Position numbers and translations under genes: made by a program | Shown here: piece by piece, positions 6,653 to 11,636 of the stretch | How the letters are laid out: every line of letters begins with the position of its first letter | Position numbering within the stretch: the stretch's first letter is position 1 | Assembly (NCBI GenBank): GCA_035462025.1 | Contig: DATHUR010000011.1 | Span: 1-11,636, forward strand | Source of the DNA: Egicoccus sp035462025 | GTDB lineage: Bacteria > Actinomycetota > Nitriliruptoria > Nitriliruptorales > Nitriliruptoraceae | Direction of reading: 5' to 3' | DNA length: 11,636 nucleotides | The notes under the pieces: model-generated | What the model saw: only the letters and a program-made list of their open reading frames with translations | Told to the model about the DNA's origin: nothing | Databases searched by the model: none

Positions 6653-7066
6653 CGCTACGCGGCACAGCACGCGTTGCGGGGCTACGGCATGTGGTCGCTA
6701 CCGACCGCGCGAGCGGCGAGGCATTCCGACGTGTCGGGCTCTACTACCCGGAGGGGTGGCCGGCCGTCGAGCTCGGGTGGCTCATTGGACCGATCCCGGT
6801 GGGGCGAAGGACTGGCCACGGAGGCTGCACGGCTCGCCGCAGCCTGGGCGTGGGAGACGCTCGAGGTGGACCAACTGATCCACCTCATCCGACCGGACAA
6901 CCATGCGTCGATCCGGGTCGCGGAGAGGCTCGGTGCTGCGTTCGACCATCGCATGGACATCGATGGCGGGCCCGTCGAGGTCTACGCCCTGGCCGGTCCG
7001 GCCGGGATGCAGGAAGCGACCGCAATGGTCACGGCTCAGGCGATATCAACCGCTTCTCGACCCTAG
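6653..7066 (+). pseudogene. GNAT (RimJ/RimL-type) acetyltransferase, N-truncated and twice frameshifted
   Basis: RimJ/RimL-like acetyltransferase similarity runs through two frames. The first frame gives RYAAQHALRGYGMWS (to about 6697). The next frame gives VATDRASGEAF and RVGLYYPEGWPAVELGWLIG (about 6697-6787). The first frame then resumes with RWGEGLATEAARLAAAWAW, the acetyl-CoA loop region, followed by LIRPDNHASIRVAERLGAAF, and ends at 7066. Restoring the family reading needs about one added base near 6697 and removal of one G at 6787-6788, so the two shifts compensate. The usual 50-60 N-terminal residues (ERLxLRPxxxxD) are missing; the methyltransferase gene ends just upstream. The final frame has no stop from TTG 6674, so a 130-residue protein with about 30 scrambled residues could still be made, but it is unlikely to be active. 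The stop overlaps that of the convergent Ppx gene. Confidence 0.72.
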
Positions 7067-7989
7067 AGGAGGCTCTGCGCCAGGCCGTCGAGGATGTCGG
7101 ACTCGCTGACCACGATTTCGTCGAAGCCGTAGCGCTGCGCGACGCGCGACAGCACCAGGGCGCCGCCGTGCAGGACGTCCTCGCGGCCGGGCTGCACGGG
7201 TCCGAGCGCGGCCCGCTCCGCCGACGTCATCGCCACGAGGCGCTCGGTCAGGTCGAGCAGCGCCGAGGTGGGCACTCGCGTGGCGTGGATGCGCTCCTCC
7301 TCGTAGGCGGACAGGCCGAGGTGGAGCGCCGCGAGTGTCGTGGCGGTGCCGGCCACGGCGACCAGCGACCGCGCCGCGTCCAGGTCGGCCCCCTGCCTGC
7401 TCAGCGCGGCGTCGGCCTCGTCGAGGCGTTCGTCGACGAACGTGCGGGCGGCGGCCACCTCGCCGTCCGTGGACGGGTCACCGGCGAGGTGGCGCTCGGT
7501 CAGACGCACGCAGCCCAGTTGCAGCGAGATGCCGCCCACCACCTGCCCGTCGGCGTCACCGACGACCAGTTCGGTCGAACCGCCACCGACGTCGACCACC
7601 GCCGTCGGCGCGTCGACCTCGACCGCCCCGGCGGCCCCCGCGAAGCTCAGCGCCGCTTCCTGGTCGCCGCTGAGCACCTCGGCCTCGACGCCGGCGATAC
7701 GCCGCACGCCGTCGAAGAAGCGGTCGCGGTCGGTCGCGTCACGCACGGCGGACGTGGCTGCGATGCGTACCCGGTCCGTCACGCCGGCCTGCGTCCACAG
7801 CGCGTGGTAGCGGGCGACGGTGTCGAGCGTGCGGCCGAGCGCTTCGTCGTCGAGATGGCCGGTGCGGTCCACCCCGTACCCGAGCCGGGTGATCGTCAAC
7901 TCGCGGGTGATCCGCTCGCCGTCCGACCCCAGCAACAGCAGACGCACGGAGTTGGTGCCGACGTCGACGGCGGCGACGGGAGCGCTCAC
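7063..7989 (-). CDS. Ppx/GppA family phosphatase (exopolyphosphatase-like)
   Basis: A 308-residue protein of the actin-like ASKHA phosphatase family. Phosphate-1 motif is VDVGTNSVRLLLL (8-20). The catalytic Glu region is VLSGDQEA with Glu111, and phosphate-2 is VVDVGGGSTELVVG (131-144). VAGTATTLAAL (212-222) and the C-terminal IVVSESDILDGL (292-303) are also typical. Members hydrolyse polyphosphate or the 5'-phosphate of pppGpp. The length fits the short mycobacterial Ppx2 (Rv1026) type without the C-terminal HD-like domains of E. coli Ppx, and such short proteins can be weak enzymes, so substrate choice is open. GTG at 7987-7989 overlaps the DUF501 stop by 4 nt (GTGA), which decides the start and implies translational coupling. 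It is the last gene of the S1-DUF501-Ppx operon. Confidence 0.92.
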   Translation of the reverse strand: MSAPVAAVDVGTNSVRLLLLGSDGERITRELTITRLGYGVDRTGHLDDEALGRTLDTVARYHALWTQAGVTDRVRIAATSAVRDATDRDRFFDGVRRIAGVEAEVLSGDQEAALSFAGAAGAVEVDAPTAVVDVGGGSTELVVGDADGQVVGGISLQLGCVRLTERHLAGDPSTDGEVAAARTFVDERLDEADAALSRQGADLDAARSLVAVAGTATTLAALHLGLSAYEEERIHATRVPTSALLDLTERLVAMTSAERAALGPVQPGREDVLHGGALVLSRVAQRYGFDEIVVSESDILDGLAQSLL

Positions 7990-8630
7990 GGGGTGCCTCG
8001 CTGCTGTTCGCGCTCCATCCGGGCCGCGACCTCTTCCTCGGTGACACACGGGCCGCGGCAAGGTGCGGGCGTGCTGTGCTCGAGCGTCCACTGCCCCACC
8101 ACGTTGTCGCCCGTCGCCAGGGTGTGTCCGGCGTGCACGTGCAGACACTTGACGTGGCCGGGCATGCCGCCGGCGCTCGGGTTGCCGGGCAGCGGGTCAC
8201 CGAGCCGGTCGCGGCTGGCGACGTACCGCTCGGACGCCGCGGCGTAGTCGGCGGCGAAGTCGGGGTCGGTCGCGAGCCGCTCGTTGAGCCCGACCATGGC
8301 GTGGTCCGCCTCGAGCCGGCCGACCCGGGAACGCATAACCGGGCAGGTCAGCCAGTACGTGGTGGGAAACGGCGTGCCGTCGTCGAGGCGCGGGTCGACC
8401 CGGACCACGGTCGGCAGCCCGTAGACGCAACGGTGCACGACCGCCGGGTTGCCGCGGGCGGGCCGGCCGAGTTGCACCGACACCACGGCCCGTTCACGGA
8501 CGTCGACCGGCGGCTCACCCAGGGCACGCTCGTAGGAGGCGTCCGGGTCGGACCGCACGGCGTCCGGCTGCGGACCTTCAACGCCCGACGGGCGCACAGG
8601 TGTCCCCGGCGCCCCGTCGGGGGAGGACAT
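7986..8630 (-). CDS. DUF501 domain-containing protein
   Basis: A 214-residue protein of the actinobacterial DUF501 family (Rv1025-like). The conserved domain spans about 45-185 with CVYGLPTVVRVDPRLDDGTPFP (68-89, split here only for description), YWLTCP (92-97), LNERLATDPDFAADY (115-129), and GMPGHVKCLHVHAGHTLATG (155-174). The Cys and His residues (C68, C96, C162, H164, H166, H169) suggest metal binding, but no function is established. The N-terminal 40 residues are Pro/Asp-rich and not family-like, and a C-terminal CRGPC lies at 191-195. ATG at 8628-8630 shares one base with the S1 gene stop (TGATG), so translation is probably coupled. The usual position between ftsB and ppx next to eno has tied this family loosely to division and stringent-response genes; that link is genomic only. 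Confidence 0.92.
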   Translation of the reverse strand: MSSPDGAPGTPVRPSGVEGPQPDAVRSDPDASYERALGEPPVDVRERAVVSVQLGRPARGNPAVVHRCVYGLPTVVRVDPRLDDGTPFPTTYWLTCPVMRSRVGRLEADHAMVGLNERLATDPDFAADYAAASERYVASRDRLGDPLPGNPSAGGMPGHVKCLHVHAGHTLATGDNVVGQWTLEHSTPAPCRGPCVTEEEVAARMEREQQRGTP

Positions 8631-9109
8631 CAGCCGACGCGTCCACGACGCTGCCGACGAGCCTCACCCTGGATCATCTGCGACTTGTGCATGAAGCGAC
8701 GCAGACGCTTGTTGAAGTCCTTGTCCAGCTTCGACCGCAGGTTGACGGACTCCTCGTCCTGCCATTCCGGGTCGGCGCGCTTGATGGACAGGTCGACCTT
8801 GCCGTCCTCCTTGACGTCGAGGATCTTGACGTCCACCTCGTCGCCTTCGGCGAGGTAGGCGTAGATGTTCTCGACGAAGTCGGCGTCGACCTCGGATACG
8901 TGGACCAGCCCGGTCACGATGCCGCCGTCCTCGGTGGGAACCTCGACGAAAGCGCCGTATTCCTCGAGACGGACGACCTTGCCCTTGACGATCTGTCCCT
9001 GCAGTTCGACCAACTCCTGTGGGGCGCGGGGCGCTCGCGCGAGACGCCTTGGGGCCCCGGTCGTAGCCGCACGGCGGCGGCTGGTGGTGAAGGGTCCCGG
9101 ACTGGACAT
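8630..9109 (-). CDS. S1 RNA-binding domain protein
   Basis: One S1 domain (OB fold) binds single-stranded RNA, at about residues 37-112 counted from ATG 9109. It shows GQIVKGKVVRLEEYGAFVEV, then GLVHVSEVDADFVENI, GDEVDVKILDV and GKVDLSIKRADPEW, and a basic C-terminal tail ending RRQRRGRVG. It resembles the small single-S1 proteins (YugI/CvfD type) that act on ribosomes or mRNA in Gram-positive bacteria. The start is uncertain. ATG 9107-9109 has no Shine-Dalgarno sequence, and residues 1-32 are Arg/Pro-rich with poor third-position GC, so they may be untranslated. An AGGAG on the minus strand (plus 9014-9018) lies directly before TTG 9011-9013 and 9 nt before CTG 9002-9004. Either later start would give a protein beginning near the S1 fold. 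It is the first gene of the S1-DUF501-Ppx operon and divergent from the diiron gene. Confidence 0.85.
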   Translation of the reverse strand: MSSPGPFTTSRRRAATTGAPRRLARAPRAPQELVELQGQIVKGKVVRLEEYGAFVEVPTEDGGIVTGLVHVSEVDADFVENIYAYLAEGDEVDVKILDVKEDGKVDLSIKRADPEWQDEESVNLRSKLDKDFNKRLRRFMHKSQMIQGEARRQRRGRVG

Positions 9110-9274
9110 GCCCGTCCGGGCGCGCGATGGCGGGGCAGAAAACGGCGCCCGCACCCCCCAACGGTACGGAGTACCGGCCCGGTGAGCAACACCGAGGGTG
9201 CGTTCCATCGACCTCGGGTACCGCTCGGTGCCGTGCGCACGCCGGGCTACCGCACCCTTGCCCTCCCCCCAGAC

Positions 9275-9299
9275 GTTACAACTCGCGTATGTTTGTAAC
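9275..9299. promoter_or_regulatory. inverted repeat GTTACAA-N11-TTGTAAC, possible operator
   Basis: GTTACAA (9275-9281) and TTGTAAC (9293-9299) are perfect reverse complements 11 nt apart, centre-to-centre 18 nt. They lie in a rare AT-rich patch between the divergent S1 and diiron genes, 59 bp before the diiron start. The arms and spacing suit a dimeric repressor such as a TetR or GntR family protein. TATGTT (9288-9293) between and within the arms could be a -10 element, but I see no matching -35. No regulator gene lies beside it, so the binder is unknown. Confidence 0.5.
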
Positions 9300-9322
9300 A
9301 CGATTCGCCCGGATGGTCGGGC

Positions 9323-9340
9323 GCGGCGCGGGAGCGCCGC
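9323..9340 (+). other. 5' leader hairpin with GNRA tetraloop
   Basis: GCGGCGC (9323-9329) pairs perfectly with GCGCCGC (9334-9340) around GGGA, a loop of the stable GNRA type. It ends 5 nt before the GAGGAG ribosome site (9346-9351) of the diiron gene. It could shield mRNA ends, limit upstream entry or tune initiation. There is no T-tract, so it is not an obvious attenuator. Confidence 0.5.
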
Positions 9341-9357
9341 ACGTCGAGGAGAGCGAC

Positions 9358-10476
9358 ATGGAACGCCGCTACACCGTGCCCGTCGAACAGACCGGGTGGC
9401 AGTTGCCCGGCCGCGAGTCGACGGTCGCGTTCACCTGGGAGTACGACCAGGGCCGCGACCGCATGCTGAGCCTGTACCAGAAGGGCAAGGACAAGCAGTG
9501 GGACACCCTGCACCGCATCGACTGGTCCCACGACCCCGACCCGACCGACCAGGGCGTGGTGCCCGACGAGGTCGTGCCGATCTTCGGCTCACCCACCTGG
9601 GCCAAGCTCTCGCGCGCAGACAAGGACCGGGTCCGCCACCACTACATGGCCTGGACCAACTCGCAGTTCCTGCACGGTGAACAGGGTGCGCTGATCTGCT
9701 CGGCCAAGATCGTCTCGACCGTGCCCGACCTCGACAGCAAGTTCTACGCCGCGACCCAGACCATGGACGAGGCCCGTCACGTCGAGACCTACGCCAAGTT
9801 CCTCGACGAGAAGCTGCAGTTGGCCTACCCGATCAACGCATCGCTGCAGGCACTGCTCGACACCACCATCTCCGACCCGCGCTGGGACTTCACCTACCTC
9901 GGCATGCAGGTGATGATCGAGGGTGTCGCGCTGGCTGCGTTCAGCATGATCCGCGACTTCACGGGCGATCCGCTCGCGAAGTCGATCAACGCCTACGTGA
10001 TGCAGGACGAGGCCCGCCACATCGCGTTCGGCCGGCTCGCGCTCAAGGACGCCTACGCCGAGCTCACCGAGGCCGAACGCGCCGAGCGCGAGGAGTTCGT
10101 GGTCGAGGCCAGCTACCTGCTGCGCGACCGGTTCCTGGCCCGCGAGGTGTGGGACCACCTCGGCTTCGACGCCGACGAGTTGTGCGCCTACGTCGACCGC
10201 CACCAGATGATGACCGAGTTCCGCAAGGCGCTGTTCAGCCGCGTGGTCCCCACCGTCAAGGACATCGGCCTGTGGGGGCCCAAGGTCCAGGAGGCGTTCG
10301 TGGACATGGGCGTGATGCAGTTCCAAGACCTCGATGTGCAGGAGTTGTCCGACAACGACGAGCGCATCGCCGAGGAGATGGAGGCGCTCCTCGCGGCCCG
10401 GGCCGGCGGCAAGCAGGTGCCGACCGAGGGGTCACGGGCGGCCGAGCTCGCCGAGACGATGCATCAAGGACAGTGA
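9358..10476 (+). CDS. ferritin-like diiron protein (R2/AurF-like oxygenase candidate)
   Basis: A 372-residue mostly helical soluble protein. It carries two matching metal-ligand sets: E108 (LHGEQGAL) with E138 and H141 (MDEARHVE), and E188 (MIEGVALAAF) with E218 and H221 (QDEARHIAFG). In each set the lone Glu precedes the ExxH Glu by 30 residues. This 2x(Glu...ExxH) pattern defines the ferritin-like carboxylate-bridged diiron superfamily, which includes ribonucleotide reductase R2, acyl-ACP desaturases, AurF N-oxygenases and bacterial multicomponent monooxygenases. An O2-activating oxidase or oxygenase is likely; the substrate is unknown. About 90 N-terminal residues (Trp/Asp-rich) and 130 C-terminal residues lie outside the four-helix core. 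ATG 9358 is fixed by GAGGAG six nt upstream. The leader holds an inverted repeat and a hairpin. The gene sits alone on the plus strand inside an otherwise minus-strand housekeeping group and ends 4 bp from the convergent ftsB stop. Confidence 0.88.
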   Translation: MERRYTVPVEQTGWQLPGRESTVAFTWEYDQGRDRMLSLYQKGKDKQWDTLHRIDWSHDPDPTDQGVVPDEVVPIFGSPTWAKLSRADKDRVRHHYMAWTNSQFLHGEQGALICSAKIVSTVPDLDSKFYAATQTMDEARHVETYAKFLDEKLQLAYPINASLQALLDTTISDPRWDFTYLGMQVMIEGVALAAFSMIRDFTGDPLAKSINAYVMQDEARHIAFGRLALKDAYAELTEAERAEREEFVVEASYLLRDRFLAREVWDHLGFDADELCAYVDRHQMMTEFRKALFSRVVPTVKDIGLWGPKVQEAFVDMGVMQFQDLDVQELSDNDERIAEEMEALLAARAGGKQVPTEGSRAAELAETMHQGQ

Positions 10477-10480
10477 CGGA

Positions 10481-11008
10481 CTACGACGACGAGCCGACCC
10501 AGCCGTCGATCCGCGCCCACACCCGCTCGTACCAGGTCGCCTCGGTCGGGGCCTGCGCGCTGTCGCGCGGCGCCGTGATCCGCGGACGTTCGACCTCGGG
10601 CGGGATCAGGGTGTAGGGGACCTCGCCCGGCCGGATGAAGCCCTGCTGCTCACGCGCGAGCAGTTCGATGTTGGTCGGGTCCTGCAGGTCCCGCTGCCGC
10701 TGCTCGAGTTCGGCGTTGGCCTGGTCGAGCGCGCCCGCCTTGGCGTCGAGCGACTCGACCCGCGCCTTGCTGTCGAGGTAGCGCTGCGCGGGCCCGGCCA
10801 GCATCAGCACCGCCAGCACCATGGCGCCGATCAGCATCAACACCAGCGGCCGGTCACCACGCACGGCGCGCTGCCCGGCGAACAGCACACGGTCGACGCC
10901 GTCGACCACGCGGCGGGCCGCCCGCTGCAGCACCGCAGGCGCCTGCCGCCGGCCACCGCGACGGGAGCCGGCCGACGTGTGCGCGCGCGAGCGCTGCCTG
11001 GTGGTCAC
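10481..11008 (-). CDS. ftsB: FtsB/DivIC-type septum formation initiator protein
   Basis: A 175-residue bitopic membrane protein. A basic cytoplasmic N-terminus (about 1-53, many Arg) precedes one membrane helix (about 54-72, PLVLMLIGAMVLAVLMLAG). A short coiled coil follows (about 76-108, DSKARVESLDAKAGALDQAN), then the family motif DPTNIELLAREQQGFIRPGE (110-129) and PYTLIPP (131-137). FtsB/DivIC joins FtsL and FtsQ/DivIB outside the membrane and helps activate septal peptidoglycan synthesis. The extended N-terminus and a 38-residue C-terminal tail are as in actinobacterial members. GTG at 11006-11008 overlaps the enolase stop by 4 nt (GTGA), which fixes the start and implies coupling to eno. 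Next to eno is the standard actinobacterial position (Rv1024). The DUF501 gene that usually follows lies beyond the diiron and S1 genes here. Confidence 0.92.
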   Translation of the reverse strand: MTTRQRSRAHTSAGSRRGGRRQAPAVLQRAARRVVDGVDRVLFAGQRAVRGDRPLVLMLIGAMVLAVLMLAGPAQRYLDSKARVESLDAKAGALDQANAELEQRQRDLQDPTNIELLAREQQGFIRPGEVPYTLIPPEVERPRITAPRDSAQAPTEATWYERVWARIDGWVGSSS

Positions 11009-11636
11009 GGCGCGAACCGGGGGAACGCGTCGCGGCCGGCGTAGCGGGCGGCGTCACCGAGTTCTTCCTCGATGCGCAGGAGCTGGTTGTACTTGGCGAC
11101 CCGGTCGGAACGGGCCGGCGCGCCGGTCTTGATCTGTCCGGCGTTGGTGGCGACGGCGATGTCGGCGATGGTGGCGTCCTCGGTCTCGCCCGAGCGGTGG
11201 CTGATCATCGCGGTCCAGCCGGCACGCTGGGCCATGGAGACCGCGTCGAGGGTCTCGGTCAGCGACCCGATCTGGTTGACCTTGACGAGCACGCTGTTCG
11301 CGGCGCGCTCGTCGATCCCGCGGCGCACGAACGCCGGGTTGGTGACCAGCAGGTCGTCGCCGACGAGTTGGACCTTGTCGCCAAGGCGCTGGGTCAACAG
11401 CTTCCAGCCGTCCCAGTCGCCCTCGTCGAGGCCGTCCTCGATCGACACGATCGGGTAGCGGTCCACGAGGTCGGCCCACAGCTCGACCATCTCCTCGGAG
11501 CTGAGCACGCGGCCCTCGCCGTCGAGGTGGTAACTGCCGTCCTTGAACAACTCGGACGTGGCAGGGTCCATGGCCAGGCCGATGTCGGTGCCGGCCGTGT
11601 AGCCCGCCGCGTCGATCGCCTCCATGAGCAGGTCGA
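11005..11636 (-). CDS. eno: enolase, C-terminal half (cut by window edge)
   Basis: The last 210 residues of phosphopyruvate hydratase, which converts 2-phosphoglycerate to phosphoenolpyruvate in glycolysis. Visible active-site elements are the first Mg ligand region GLAMDPATSELF, SIEDGLDEGDWDGW (Glu ligand), VGDDLLVTNP (Asp ligand), the catalytic Lys in VLVKVNQIGSLTET, the lid region ISHRSGETEDATIADIAVAT, and IKTGAPARSDRVAKYNQLLR with the second active-site Lys. The C-terminus ends RFAP. All expected residues in this half are present, so the enzyme should be functional. The start lies beyond the right edge. The stop overlaps the ftsB start by 4 nt. Very high third-position GC matches a highly expressed housekeeping gene. 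Confidence 0.97.
   Translation of the reverse strand, partial: DLLMEAIDAAGYTAGTDIGLAMDPATSELFKDGSYHLDGEGRVLSSEEMVELWADLVDRYPIVSIEDGLDEGDWDGWKLLTQRLGDKVQLVGDDLLVTNPAFVRRGIDERAANSVLVKVNQIGSLTETLDAVSMAQRAGWTAMISHRSGETEDATIADIAVATNAGQIKTGAPARSDRVAKYNQLLRIEEELGDAARYAGRDAFPRFAP

Overview
The window is very GC-rich and densely coded, with strong G/C preference at third codon positions. It most likely comes from an actinobacterium. The best evidence is the minus-strand set at the right: enolase, an FtsB/DivIC-type septum protein, a DUF501 protein and a short Ppx/GppA phosphatase. These four are neighbours in Mycobacterium (the Rv1023-Rv1026 order, from memory). I cannot name the genus; a deep-branching actinobacterial lineage is an inference.

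Left part (1-2561). The window opens in the N-terminus of a gamma-glutamyltransferase-family gene (minus, cut by the edge). Divergent from it is an HNH endonuclease gene with two helix-turn-helix-like modules. It stops 13 nt before a complete tRNA-Leu with anticodon UAA, the tRNA for the rare TTA codon (bldA in Streptomyces). Next comes a lipoprotein serpin with an inhibitory-type hinge. Middle part (2573-4662). A minus-strand gene fuses a CoA-pyrophosphatase-type Nudix domain to a YjeF-N (NAD(P)H-hydrate epimerase-like) domain whose signature motif is degenerate. It is divergent, with only 14 bp between the starts, from a pentapeptide-repeat protein.

Accessory-looking stretch (4663-7066). 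A small alpha/beta hydrolase and a class I methyltransferase are flanked by decayed acetyltransferase (GNAT) remains: an N-terminal stub on the minus strand and an N-terminally truncated, twice-frameshifted copy on the plus strand. Codon use here looks looser than in the flanks. A strong hairpin follows the hydrolase gene.

Right part (7063-11636). Ppx/GppA, DUF501 and an S1-domain RNA-binding protein form a tightly coupled minus-strand operon with 1-4 nt overlaps. Divergent from it is a ferritin-like diiron protein with two E-x30-ExxH sets. Its leader holds a perfect inverted repeat, a 7-bp GNRA-loop hairpin and a strong ribosome binding site. It converges on ftsB, which overlaps eno by 4 nt; eno runs off the right edge. 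The S1 and diiron genes therefore sit inside the conserved eno-ftsB-DUF501-ppx order.

I do not see a defence system, CRISPR array or complete mobile element. The most unusual items are the Nudix/YjeF-N fusion with a lost conserved Asp, the membrane-anchored serpin, the structured leader of the diiron gene, and the HNH-tRNA pairing.
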